From Pseudomonadota bacterium (GTDB taxonomy: Bacteria > Pseudomonadota > Gammaproteobacteria > Steroidobacterales > Steroidobacteraceae): 64,000 bases of DNA. Shown here in pieces: positions 1-8,489 of the stretch; position 1 is the first letter of the stretch, and each line of letters begins with the position of its first letter. The position numbers and the translations under genes are program-made. The DNA lies in the NCBI GenBank assembly GCA_016704655.1, contig JADIZR010000011.1, positions 1 to 64,000 of the forward strand. The letters run 5' to 3'. Under the pieces are notes generated by a model. It was given only the letters and a program-made list of their open reading frames with translations, ran no database searches and had not been told where the DNA came from.

Positions 1-65
1 CCGGACACACTGGCCCGGGACGCGGCGAGCACGAACGGAAATAGGTGAGCGTCCCCATTTTTCGC

Positions 66-920
66 TTACTGCCGCGACTGGCGCCGCTGCAGGAAGATGA
101 GCTGCTCGAACAGGTGCACGTCCTGCTCGTTCTTCAGCAGCGCGCCATACAGCGGCGGCAGGCTCTTGCGCGGGTCGTCGGTGCGCAGCGCTTCCGGCGG
201 GATGTCCTCGGCGAGCAGCAGCTTGATCCAGTCCAGCAGTTCGGACGTCGACGGCTTCTTCTTCAGGCCCGGCACGTCGCGCAGCTTGTAGAAGGCGTTG
301 AGCGCCTCGGCCAGGAGCTCGCGCTTCAGTTCTGGGAAATGCACGCCGATGATGCGGGTCATCGTCTCGGCGTCGGGGAAGCGGATGAAGTGGAAGAAGC
401 AGCGGCGCAGGAACGCGTCCGGCAGCTCCTTCTCGTTGTTGCTGGTGATGATGACGATCGGGCGCTGTCGCGCCTGGACCAGCTCGCGCGTCTCGTGGAC
501 GTAGAACTCCATGCGGTCGAGTTCGAGCAGCAGGTCGTTCGGGAACTCGATGTCGGCCTTGTCGATCTCGTCGATCAGCAGCACGGCCTGGCGCTCGCTG
601 CGGAACGCCTCCCACAGCCGACCCGGGATGATGTAGTTGCCGATGTCGTGAACCTTGGCGTCGCCGAGCTGCGAATCGCGCAAGCGCGACACCGCGTCGT
701 ACTCGTACAGGCCGTGCTGCGCCTTGGTCGTCGACTTGACGTGCCAGCGGTAAAGCGGCTTGTCGAGCGCGAGTGCAATCTCTTCTGCCAGCTGGGTCTT
801 GCCCGTGCCGGGCTCGCCTTTCACGAGCAGCGGCCGCGCCAGGGTGACGGCCGCGTTGACGGCCATCATCAGGTCCTCGGTCGCGACGTAGCGCTCCGTC
901 CCTTCGAACTTGCTGGTCAC
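66..920 (-). CDS. MoxR-family AAA+ ATPase
   Basis: A 284-residue cytoplasmic AAA+ ATPase of the MoxR family, whose members act as chaperones that mature or activate metal-centre enzymes, often with a VWA-domain partner. The Walker A motif GEPGTGKTQLA lies near residue 35, Walker B LLIDEIDKAD near 115, and sensor 1 IITSNNEKELPDAF near 155, followed by the arginine-finger region FLRRCFFH. The start is GTG (complement of 918-920) behind an AGGA-like ribosome site. The gene that would follow it, often a VWA protein, lies outside the window. The family is clear; the client protein is unknown. Confidence 0.88.
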   Translation of the reverse strand: MTSKFEGTERYVATEDLMMAVNAAVTLARPLLVKGEPGTGKTQLAEEIALALDKPLYRWHVKSTTKAQHGLYEYDAVSRLRDSQLGDAKVHDIGNYIIPGRLWEAFRSERQAVLLIDEIDKADIEFPNDLLLELDRMEFYVHETRELVQARQRPIVIITSNNEKELPDAFLRRCFFHFIRFPDAETMTRIIGVHFPELKRELLAEALNAFYKLRDVPGLKKKPSTSELLDWIKLLLAEDIPPEALRTDDPRKSLPPLYGALLKNEQDVHLFEQLIFLQRRQSRQ

Positions 921-938
921 AGGCGGTCCTCGTGCCGG

Positions 939-960
939 CCGCAGGGGTGCGGCCCTGCGG
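939..960 (-). terminator. Stem-loop between pyk and the MoxR gene
   Basis: CCGCAGGG at 939-946 pairs perfectly with CCCTGCGG at 953-960 around a 6-base loop. It lies in the 131-bp gap after pyk and just before the MoxR gene, both on the minus strand. No T-tract follows it, so it may be a weak terminator or a processing hairpin. Confidence 0.3.
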
Positions 961-1051
961 GTATCTTAGCGCAAGCGACCGGAATTACTGCACTGCGGCA
1001 GCCTGGGCCCGGGGGGGGCGTCATCCGGCCAGCCGGCGCGGCCAGTCGTTG

Positions 1052-2521
1052 CTACGCGCTGACTTCCAGCAACTTCATCGTGTTGGTGCCGCCCGACACT
1101 CCGGAGAACTCGCCCAGCGTCAGGATGATCTCGTCGCCGGACCGCAGGAACTTGCGTTCGATCAGCTCGCGCGAGATCGCCTTGTAGAGTTCAGCGGGAT
1201 CCGTGTGCGTGATGTCGAACGGAATCGGATACACGCCGCGGTACAGCGCGACACGGCGGCGCGTCCGCTCGTTGCGCGTGAAGGCGAAGATCGGGATGTC
1301 CGAACGGATACGCGACATCCAGAGCGGCGTGGCACCGGATTCGGTCAGCGCCACGATGGCTTCGACGGCCATGTGGTTGGCCGTGTACATCACGGCATGC
1401 GCGATGGCCTGCGCGAACTCGCTGACCCGGCCTTCGAAGCGCTCGCCACGGCTGTTGCGGGCGATCTGGTACTTCTCGGCGCCGACGATCACCTCGGACA
1501 TCGCCTCGACGGCGCGCACCGGGTACTTGCCGACGGCCGATTCACCCGACAGCATCACCGCGTCGCTGCCGTCGAGCACGGCGTTCGCCACGTCCGAGAC
1601 TTCGGCACGCGTCGGCACCGGACTCTGGATCATCGACTCCATCATCTGCGTGGCCGTAATGGTCACACGGTCGTGTTTGCGCGCGACCTGCAGGATGTGC
1701 TTCTGCAGGCCCGTGAGCTCGGCATAGCCGACCTCGATGCCCAGGTCGCCACGCGCGACCATCACCGCATCACTGGCCTGCACGATCTCATCGAGGCGGG
1801 GAATCGCTTCGCTGCGCTCGATCTTGGCGACGATGCGCGCATCGCTGCCCGCAGCGGACAGCAGGCTGCGGGCTTCGTCGATGTCGGCTGCCTGGCGCAC
1901 GAACGAAACGGCGAGGTAATCGATGTCGAGACTGGCCGCGAGCTTGACGTCTTCGCGGTCCTTGTCGGTGAGCGCCTTGGCCGAAAGGCCGCCGCCACGG
2001 CGGTTGATGCCTTTCTGGTCGCCGAGCTCACCGCCGACGAGCACGCGGCATTCCACCTTGTCGCCGTGGATCGCGGTGACGACGAGTTCGATCTGGCCGT
2101 CACCGAGGATCAGCTCGTCACCGGGCGCAACGTCCTGTGCAAGCTGCGTATACGTCATGCCGACGCTGCGATCCGTGCCGTCGTGGGTGTCGAGCGCCGG
2201 ATCGAGCGTGAACGCCGCGCCTTCCGTGAGCAACGTGCGCCCGCCGGCGAAACGCTCGATGCGGATCTTGGGTCCCTGCAGGTCGCCCAGCAGCGCAACG
2301 TGCTTGCCGACGCTCTCCGCCGCCTGCCGTGCTCGCTCGACTCGCCGCCGGTGATCGGCCGGTCCGCCGTGCGAGAAGTTGACGCGCAATACGTCGGCGC
2401 CCGCTCGAATGACTTCTTCGAGCACGCCCGGCGCGTCTGTCGCAGGTCCCAACGTCGCGACGATCTTGGTCCTGCGCGTCAGCATCTCACTGCGCGCCGC
2501 TTGGCTCGGGCTGCGGGTCAT
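1052..2521 (-). CDS. pyk: Pyruvate kinase
   Basis: Converts phosphoenolpyruvate and ADP to pyruvate and ATP, the last step of glycolysis. Visible signatures are the N-terminal KIVATLGPATD, the metal/substrate-site MVARGDLGIEVG, the ATQMMESMI signature and VLDGSDAVMLSGESA. At 489 residues it is slightly longer than the usual 470-480. An internal ATG (MLTRRTKIV) at 2485 is an alternative start and would give 477 residues. The upstream ATG is used here because it overlaps the pgk stop as ATGA (2518-2521), which suggests translational coupling within the tkt-gap-pgk-pyk cluster. Confidence 0.96.
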   Translation of the reverse strand: MTRSPSQAARSEMLTRRTKIVATLGPATDAPGVLEEVIRAGADVLRVNFSHGGPADHRRRVERARQAAESVGKHVALLGDLQGPKIRIERFAGGRTLLTEGAAFTLDPALDTHDGTDRSVGMTYTQLAQDVAPGDELILGDGQIELVVTAIHGDKVECRVLVGGELGDQKGINRRGGGLSAKALTDKDREDVKLAASLDIDYLAVSFVRQAADIDEARSLLSAAGSDARIVAKIERSEAIPRLDEIVQASDAVMVARGDLGIEVGYAELTGLQKHILQVARKHDRVTITATQMMESMIQSPVPTRAEVSDVANAVLDGSDAVMLSGESAVGKYPVRAVEAMSEVIVGAEKYQIARNSRGERFEGRVSEFAQAIAHAVMYTANHMAVEAIVALTESGATPLWMSRIRSDIPIFAFTRNERTRRRVALYRGVYPIPFDITHTDPAELYKAISRELIERKFLRSGDEIILTLGEFSGVSGGTNTMKLLEVSA

Positions 2522-3699
2522 TCGGCGGCACGCTGTTCGAGCATTTCCACGGCTGGAAGCGTCTTGCCTTCCAGGAATTCGAGGAAGGCCCCACCAGCAG
2601 TCGAGATGTAGGAAATGTCCTCCTCGACGCCGTATTTCTCGATCGCCGCGATCGTGTCACCGCCACCCGCCACCGAAAACGCGGGACTGCGCGCCACGGC
2701 CTGGGCAAGGACACGCGTGCCTTCGCCGAACTGGTCGAACTCGAAGACACCGACCGGACCGTTCCAGACGATCGTGCTCGCGCCCTTGAGCGCCGAGGCA
2801 AAGCGCTCGGCGGTGTCGGGACCGATGTCGAGAATCATGTCGTCGGCCGCGACCTGCGCGACCAGCTTGACGTCGGCTTCGGCCGACGCCGAAAACTCCT
2901 TGGCGACGACGACATCGGACGGCAGCGGAATCTCGACGCCCGACTGCTTCGAGCGCTCGAGCAAGGTGCGGGCCGTCTCGACCATGTCGACTTCATAGAG
3001 CGACTTGCCGACGGGATGACCCGCCGCCGCCAGGAACGTGTTGGCGATGCCGCCACCGACGATCAGCTTGTCGACCTTGCCGAGCAGGGTTTCGAGCACC
3101 GTGAGCTTGGTCGACACCTTCGACCCGCCCACGATTGCGACCAGCGGCCGCTTCGGATTGCCGAGCGCCTTTTCCAGCGCCTCGAGTTCGTTGGTCAGCA
3201 GCGGGCCGGCGCACGCGATCGGCGCGAACCTGCCGACGCCGTGAGTGCTCGCTTCGGCGCGGTGGGCCGTCGCGAAGGCATCCATGACGTAGACGTCGCA
3301 CAGCGCCGCCATCTTCTGCGCCAGTTCGTCCTTGTTCTTCTTCTCGCCCTTGTTGAAGCGCACGTTCTCGAGCAGGACGACTTCGCCCGGCTCGCACGTC
3401 ACGCCGTCGAGCCACTCGCGCTCGAAGCGGACCTTGCGGCCCAGCATCTCGGAGAGCCTCGCGGCCACCGGGGCCAGCGAGAACTCCTCGGCAGGGACGC
3501 CCTCCTGCGGACGGCCGAGGTGCGACATCAGCAGCACGCGGGCGCCAGCCTTGCGTGCGGTCTCGATCGTCGGCAGCGACGCGCGGATGCGCGCATCGCT
3601 GCTGACCACACCATCCTTCACCGGGACATTCAGGTCTTCGCGGATCAGCACCCGCTTACCCTTCAGGTCCACATCACTCATCCTGAGCACGCGGAGCAT
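2518..3699 (-). CDS. pgk: Phosphoglycerate kinase
   Basis: Transfers phosphate from 1,3-bisphosphoglycerate to ADP. The N-terminal signature KGKRVLIREDLNVPV, the glycine-rich segment KLIVGGGIANTFL and the C-terminal nucleotide-site VAGGGDTIAAIEKYG are all present. The open frame extends upstream to 3810, but the ATG at 3699 follows an AAGGGGAAAGG ribosome site and gives 393 residues, the normal family length. A second in-frame ATG at 3681 has a poorer site. The gene lies 44 bp downstream of gap and its stop overlaps the pyk start. Confidence 0.95.
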   Translation of the reverse strand: MLRVLRMSDVDLKGKRVLIREDLNVPVKDGVVSSDARIRASLPTIETARKAGARVLLMSHLGRPQEGVPAEEFSLAPVAARLSEMLGRKVRFEREWLDGVTCEPGEVVLLENVRFNKGEKKNKDELAQKMAALCDVYVMDAFATAHRAEASTHGVGRFAPIACAGPLLTNELEALEKALGNPKRPLVAIVGGSKVSTKLTVLETLLGKVDKLIVGGGIANTFLAAAGHPVGKSLYEVDMVETARTLLERSKQSGVEIPLPSDVVVAKEFSASAEADVKLVAQVAADDMILDIGPDTAERFASALKGASTIVWNGPVGVFEFDQFGEGTRVLAQAVARSPAFSVAGGGDTIAAIEKYGVEEDISYISTAGGAFLEFLEGKTLPAVEMLEQRAAE

Positions 3700-3743
3700 G
3701 CCTTTCCCCTTTGCAGTGGCGGTCAACGCCGTTTCAGTCGTGC

Positions 3744-4742
3744 TCACTTCGAAACGACGCGCGCCATTTCGAGCACCTTGCACGAATAACCCCACTCGTT
3801 GTCGTACCACGACACGACCTTGACGAAGGTGTCGTCGAGCGCGAGGCCGGCCTCGGAGTCGAACACCGACGTGCAGGATTCACCGCGAAAATCCGTCGCG
3901 ACGACCTTCTCGTCGGTGTAGCCGAGCACGCCCTTCATCGGGCCCTGCGAGGCCGCCTTCATCGCGGCGCAGATCTCGGCGTACTTTGCCGGCTTGCTGA
4001 GTTCGACCGTGAGATCGACGACCGACACGTCCGACGTCGGCACGCGGAACGCCATGCCCGTGAGCTTCTTGTTGAGCTCGGGGATGACCTTGCCCACGGC
4101 CTTCGCGGCGCCGGTGGACGACGGGATGATGTTCTCGAGGATGCCGCGGCCGCCGCGCCAGTCCTTGTTCGACGGGCCGTCGACCGTCTTCTGCGTCGCC
4201 GTCGCAGCGTGCACGGTGGTCATCAGGCCGCGCTTGATGCCCCAGTTGTCGTGCAGCACCTTCGCGACGGGCGCGAGGCAATTCGTGGTGCAGGAGGCGT
4301 TCGAGATGATCGCTTCGCCGGCGTACTTCTTGTCGTTCACGCCGTAGACGAACATCGGCGTCTCGTCCTTCGACGGTGCCGACATGATCACTTTCTTCGC
4401 GCCTGCGGCCAGGTGCTTCTGCGCGGTGACGGCATCGAGGAACAGGCCGGTCGATTCGATGACGATGTCGGCGCCGACATCACCCCACTTGAGTTCGGCC
4501 GGGTCCTTCACTGCGGTGAGGCGGATCTTGCGGCCGTTGACGACGAGTGTGTGGCCTTCGACGGCGATGTCACCCTTGAAGCGACCGTGCACCGAGTCGT
4601 ACTTGAGCATGTACGCCAGATAGTCCGGCTCGAGCAGGTCGTTGATGCCCACGATCTCGATGTCGGCGAAATCTTTTGCCGCCGCGCGGAACACCATGCG
4701 GCCGATACGACCGAAACCATTGATGCCAACCTTGATGGTCAT
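3744..4742 (-). CDS. gap: Glyceraldehyde-3-phosphate dehydrogenase, type I
   Basis: A 332-residue NAD(P)-dependent glycolytic dehydrogenase. The Rossmann start MTIKVGINGFGRIGRMVF, the catalytic cysteine in SNASCTTNCLAPVAKVLHD and the C-terminal WYDNEWGYS are all intact. The ATG at 4742 follows a GGGAGACGCAGGCA purine-rich site. It sits between tkt (45 bp upstream) and pgk (44 bp downstream) on the same strand, consistent with one transcript for lower glycolysis and the pentose-phosphate link. Confidence 0.97.
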   Translation of the reverse strand: MTIKVGINGFGRIGRMVFRAAAKDFADIEIVGINDLLEPDYLAYMLKYDSVHGRFKGDIAVEGHTLVVNGRKIRLTAVKDPAELKWGDVGADIVIESTGLFLDAVTAQKHLAAGAKKVIMSAPSKDETPMFVYGVNDKKYAGEAIISNASCTTNCLAPVAKVLHDNWGIKRGLMTTVHAATATQKTVDGPSNKDWRGGRGILENIIPSSTGAAKAVGKVIPELNKKLTGMAFRVPTSDVSVVDLTVELSKPAKYAEICAAMKAASQGPMKGVLGYTDEKVVATDFRGESCTSVFDSEAGLALDDTFVKVVSWYDNEWGYSCKVLEMARVVSK

Positions 4743-4787
4743 TGCCTGCGTCTCCCGTCAGAACTGGATTGCGAAAACCGAGGTGAA

Positions 4788-6771
4788 TCAGAGCAGGCCG
4801 GCGGCAACCTGGGCCACGTTGGCCGCGGTGAAGCCGAAGTGCTCGAAAAGTTTCTTGGCCGGCGCCGAGGCGCCGAATGTGTCCATGCCGACGACGGCAC
4901 CGTCGAGACCGACGTAGCGCCACCAGCTTTCCCTGGACCCCGCCTCGATGGCCACGCGCTTCGTGCCGGCCGGCAGCACGCTGGCACGATAGGCCGCGTC
5001 CTGCGCGTCGAACACGCTCGTGCTCGGCATCGAGACGACGCGCACGCGACGGCCCTGCGCCGTGAGGAGCTGCGCCGCCTCGGCGGCAAGGGCGACCTCG
5101 GAACCTGTTGCGATCAGCACGAGTTCCGGCGCGCCCGCGCTGTCGATCAGCACGTAACCGCCGCGCGCGATTGCGGCAACCTGCGCCGGCGTGCGCGCCA
5201 TCGGCGGCAGCGCCTGCCGCGTGAGGATGAGGCTCGACGGGCCCTTCGCATTGTCGATCGAATCGCCCCAGGCGACGGCCGTCTCGACGGTATCGCACGG
5301 ACGCCAGACCCGCATGTTGGGAATCAGGCGCAGGCTGGCCACGTGCTCGACGGGCTGGTGCGTCGGGCCGTCCTCGCCGAGGCCGATCGAGTCGTGCGTG
5401 AACACGAGCACGACGCGCTGCTGCATCAGCGCCGCCATGCGCGCTGCGTTGCGCGCGTAATCGGAGAACACGAGGAACGTGCCGCCGTACGGAATGAAGC
5501 CGCCGTGCAGCGCGATGCCGTTCATGATCGCGCACATGCCGAATTCGCGCACGCCGTAGTGAATGTAGTTGCCCCCTGCGGCCGGATCGCCGACTGCTTT
5601 CGACAGCTTGTGGTTCGTGTTGTTGGAACCGGTGAGGTCGGCCGAGCCGCCGAGCAGCTCGGGCAGCGCGGCGCCCAGGACGTTCAGCACCTGCTGCGAT
5701 GAGGCGCGTGGCGACCGCCGCCGGCTTTCGATCGCGGCGGCAACGTACTCCTGCAGCTGCCGCGCCAGTCCGCCGGCATGTCGCCACGCATGCGACGCTC
5801 GAATTCTGCCGCGAGTTCGGGATGCGCCGCACGATAGGCCGCGAAACGCCGCTGCCAGGCCTTCTCGACCGCGGCGCCCCTGACCCCGCGTCCCAGCCCG
5901 CACGGACGTCGTCCGGCACGACAAACGGCGCGGCGGTCCAGCCTATCGCTGCGCGCGTCGCGGCGATCTCGGCGTCGCCGAGCGGCGCGCCGTGCGTGGC
6001 TTCGGTGCCCTGCTTGTTCGGCGAACCCCAGCCGATGATGGTCTTGCAGCAGATCAGCGACGGACGGGCATCCGCTTTCGCCGCCTGGATGGCGGCTTCG
6101 ATCGCGGAGGCATCGTGGCCGTCGACGTTCGGCACGACATGCCAGCCGTACGCTTCGAACCGCTGCGGCGTGTCGTCGGTGAACCAGCCGTGCACTTCAC
6201 CGTCGATGGAAATACCGTTGTCGTCGTAGAAACACACGAGCTTGCCGAGCTTGAGCGTGCCGGCCAGCGAACAGACTTCGTGCGAAAGGCCTTCCATCAG
6301 GCAGCCGTCGCCGAGGAACACGTAGGTGTGATGGTCGACGATTTCGTGTCCAGGTCGGTTGAACGAGGCCGCAAGCAGCTTTTCGGCGAGCGCCATGCCT
6401 ACGGCATTGCCGAGGCCCTGGCCAAGGGGGCCGGTCGTCGTCTCGATGCCGAGGTGCCGGTCGACCTCCGGGTGGCCCGCCGTGTGCGACCCGAACTGCC
6501 GGAAGCTGGCGAGGTCGTCGATCGTGAGCGGGTAGCCCGTCAGGTGCAGGACCGAATACAACAGCATCGAACCGTGCCCGTTCGACAGCACGAAGCGGTC
6601 GCGGTCGGCCCATTCGGGGTTGCCCGGGTTGTGCTTGAGGTGGTCCGTCCACAGGACCTGCGCGATGTCGGCCATGCCCATGGGCATGCCGGGATGGCCG
6701 GAATTGGCCTTCTGGACCGCATCCATGCTCAACGCACGGATGGCGTTGGCGAGCTGCCGGCGTGTGGGCAT
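4788..6771 (-). CDS. tkt: Transketolase, frame-disrupted
   Basis: A thiamine-diphosphate enzyme that moves two-carbon ketol units in the pentose phosphate pathway. The N-terminal half has LANAIRALSMDAVQKANSGH and the ThDP/metal region LGDGCLMEGLSHEVCSLAG. The C-terminal half has PELLGGSADLTGSN, YGVREFGMCAIMNGIALHGG and THDSIGLGEDGPTHQPVEH. The two halves are in different frames. Reading switches near 5885 and again between about 5700 and 5770, and the connecting sequence remains recognisable. The span equals about 661 codons, the normal length, so small indels rather than decay are likely. Start at ATG 6771 behind GAGGG; an in-frame ATG at 6798 is less likely. Confidence 0.9.
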
Positions 6772-6900
6772 CGTGAACCCTCGTGGAAATCCTGTCATTT
6801 TAACGTCCGGGCAGGGGCCGGGTCACACGAAATCTGCCGAGATGAGGGGTCCCCGGGACTGCGTAAGACCGGGCTTGACATCGCGCCTGATGGAAAGGAC

Positions 6901-6929
6901 GTCAAGGACGCTCCGACTCACTTTATAAT
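6901..6929 (+). promoter_or_regulatory. Putative sigma-70 promoter of metK
   Basis: A perfect TATAAT lies at 6924-6929, 30 bp before the metK ATG. The hexamer 17 bp upstream (6901-6906, GTCAAG) is a poor -35. A perfect TTGACA at 6875-6880 is 43 bp away, too far to pair with this -10. The -10 call is reasonable and the -35 is uncertain. Confidence 0.5.
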
Positions 6930-6959
6930 TAGGGGCTGTCTGCCCTGGAAACTTCACTC

Positions 6960-8186
6960 ATGACGACTGGTTACCTGTTCACCTCCGAATCCGTCTCCGA
7001 AGGTCACCCGGACAAGGTCGCCGACCAGATTTCGGACGCGGTGCTCGATGCAATGATTTCACAGGACAAGCGCTCGCGCGTGGCCTGCGAAACGCTGGTC
7101 AAGACCGGCGTTGCGATCGTGGCCGGCGAGGTCACGACGGAGGCCTGGGTGGACCTCGAAGACCTCGTCCGCGGCGTCATCACCGACATCGGCTACACCT
7201 CGTCGCACGTCGGCTTCGACGGCCGCACCTGCGGCGTGCTGAACATCATCGGCAAGCAGTCGCCCGACATCGCGATCGGCGTCGACCGCAGCAACCCCGA
7301 AGAACAGGGCGCCGGCGACCAGGGACTCATGTTCGGCTATGCCAGCAACGAGACGCCGAGCCTGATGCCGGCGCCGATCTGCTATGCGCACAAGCTCGTC
7401 GAGCGCCAGGCCGAAGTCCGCAAGAACAACCTGCTGCCGTGGCTGCGCCCGGATGCAAAGTCCCAGGTCACCTGCCGCTATGAAGACGGCAAGGTCACCG
7501 GCCTCGACGCCGTGGTGCTCTCCACCCAGCACGATCCGGACGTGAAGCTCGAAGACCTGCGCGAAGCCGTGATGGAACTCGTGATCAAGCACGTGCTGCC
7601 GAAGGAATGGCTGGGCAAGGACACCAGGTTCCACATCAACCCGACGGGCAACTTCGTCATCGGCGGCCCGGTCGGCGACTGCGGCCTCACCGGCCGCAAG
7701 ATCATCGTCGACAGCTACGGCGGCATGGCCCGTCACGGCGGCGGCGCGTTCTCCGGCAAGGATCCGTCCAAGGTGGACCGCTCAGCCGCCTATGCGGCGC
7801 GTTACGTCGCCAAGAACCTCGTGGCTGCCGGCCTGGCCGACCGTTGCGAGATCCAGGTGTCCTATGCGATCGGCGTAGCCGAACCGACCTCGATCACGGT
7901 CGACACCTTCGGCACCGGCAAGGTCAGCCAGGACCGCCTCGAGCAGCTGGTACGCGCTCACTTCGACCTGCGCCCGTACGGCATCATCAAGATGCTCGAT
8001 CTCGTCCACCCGATGTACCGCGCGACCGCGTCGTACGGCCATTTCGGCCGCGATCCGGTTCACATGACGTACAAGTGGAAGGAAAACATCGCCGGCAAGC
8101 GCGTCGAAAAGAGCGAGGCGTTCACCGCCTTCACCTGGGAAAAGACGGACAAGGCGGAGGCGCTCCGGAAGGACGCGGGCCTGTAG
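6960..8186 (+). CDS. metK: S-adenosylmethionine synthetase
   Basis: Makes S-adenosylmethionine from methionine and ATP. The 408-residue protein has the N-terminal ATP-site SEGHPDKVADQISDAVLDA, the GAGDQGLMFGYA signature, the P-loop-like segment GGGAFSGKDPSKVDRSAAY and the C-terminal YGHFGRDPVHMTYKWK. It opens the methionine-cycle block and is followed by a long hairpin, an SAH riboswitch and ahcY, so SAM synthesis and SAH recycling are neighbours but appear to be separately controlled. Confidence 0.97.
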   Translation: MTTGYLFTSESVSEGHPDKVADQISDAVLDAMISQDKRSRVACETLVKTGVAIVAGEVTTEAWVDLEDLVRGVITDIGYTSSHVGFDGRTCGVLNIIGKQSPDIAIGVDRSNPEEQGAGDQGLMFGYASNETPSLMPAPICYAHKLVERQAEVRKNNLLPWLRPDAKSQVTCRYEDGKVTGLDAVVLSTQHDPDVKLEDLREAVMELVIKHVLPKEWLGKDTRFHINPTGNFVIGGPVGDCGLTGRKIIVDSYGGMARHGGGAFSGKDPSKVDRSAAYAARYVAKNLVAAGLADRCEIQVSYAIGVAEPTSITVDTFGTGKVSQDRLEQLVRAHFDLRPYGIIKMLDLVHPMYRATASYGHFGRDPVHMTYKWKENIAGKRVEKSEAFTAFTWEKTDKAEALRKDAGL

Positions 8187-8290
8187 GAAGGGGAGGAAGT
8201 GTAGGAAGGGTAGGAAGGGTAGGAAGGACAGGAAGTGAAGATTCATCCTCTTCCCTCCACCCTTCCACCCTCCCCCCTTCCTCCCCTTTT
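8187..8290 (+). terminator. Purine/pyrimidine inverted repeat after metK
   Basis: A purine-only run (8187-8240), containing three perfect tandem GTAGGAAGG units at 8201-8227 and a fourth at 8183-8191, faces an all-pyrimidine run (8243-8290) that is roughly its reverse complement. The RNA could form a stem of about 40 bp ending in CCCCTTTT. It probably terminates metK before the ahcY riboswitch. The mirror-like purine/pyrimidine arrangement could also adopt H-DNA, which is inference. Confidence 0.55.
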
Positions 8291-8324
8291 AGCTACTGGG
8301 GCAGCTGTGTATCATGGCGACCCC

Positions 8325-8392
8325 GCCTGAGGAGCGCTGCAACGGACCCTTTTGTCCGCCAGGCTCAGGCATTGGGTTACCCAACTGCGCTC
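8325..8392 (+). promoter_or_regulatory. S-adenosylhomocysteine (SAH) riboswitch
   Basis: All helices of the SAH aptamer can be drawn. P1 pairs GCCTGAG (8325-8331) with CTCAGGC (8364-8370). P2 pairs CGGAC (8343-8347) with GTCCG (8354-8358). A hairpin pairs TTGGG (8372-8376) with CCCAA (8380-8384). The pseudoknot pairs GAGCGC (8332-8337) with GCGCTC (8387-8392). The conserved GAGGAGCGCTGCAAC and CCAGGCTC cores are present. It lies about 100 bp before ahcY, the usual place for this ON-switch, which induces SAH hydrolase when toxic SAH accumulates. Confidence 0.92.
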
Positions 8393-8489
8393 GCTGAACC
8401 ACGTGGTGTCGTTCAGGCGAGCGAGCAACAGCGAGTCCCGTCGCCCCGCCTGTCCGAATCGCCACGGTCCAACGAGAGAGGATCGTCCG

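Noticed and set aside
45..5702. Long open frames on the plus strand opposite moxR, pyk, pgk, gap and tkt
   Set aside because: They are antisense shadows of well-conserved minus-strand genes in GC-rich DNA, have low-complexity Arg/Ala/Asp/His-rich products and no recognisable motifs.
6875..6880. TTGACA as the -35 of metK
   Set aside because: It lies 43 bp from the TATAAT box, far outside the 16-18 bp range; no other -10 fits it well.
6799..6959. SAM riboswitch before metK
   Set aside because: No helices or conserved cores of known SAM aptamers could be drawn; only the SAH aptamer before ahcY is present.
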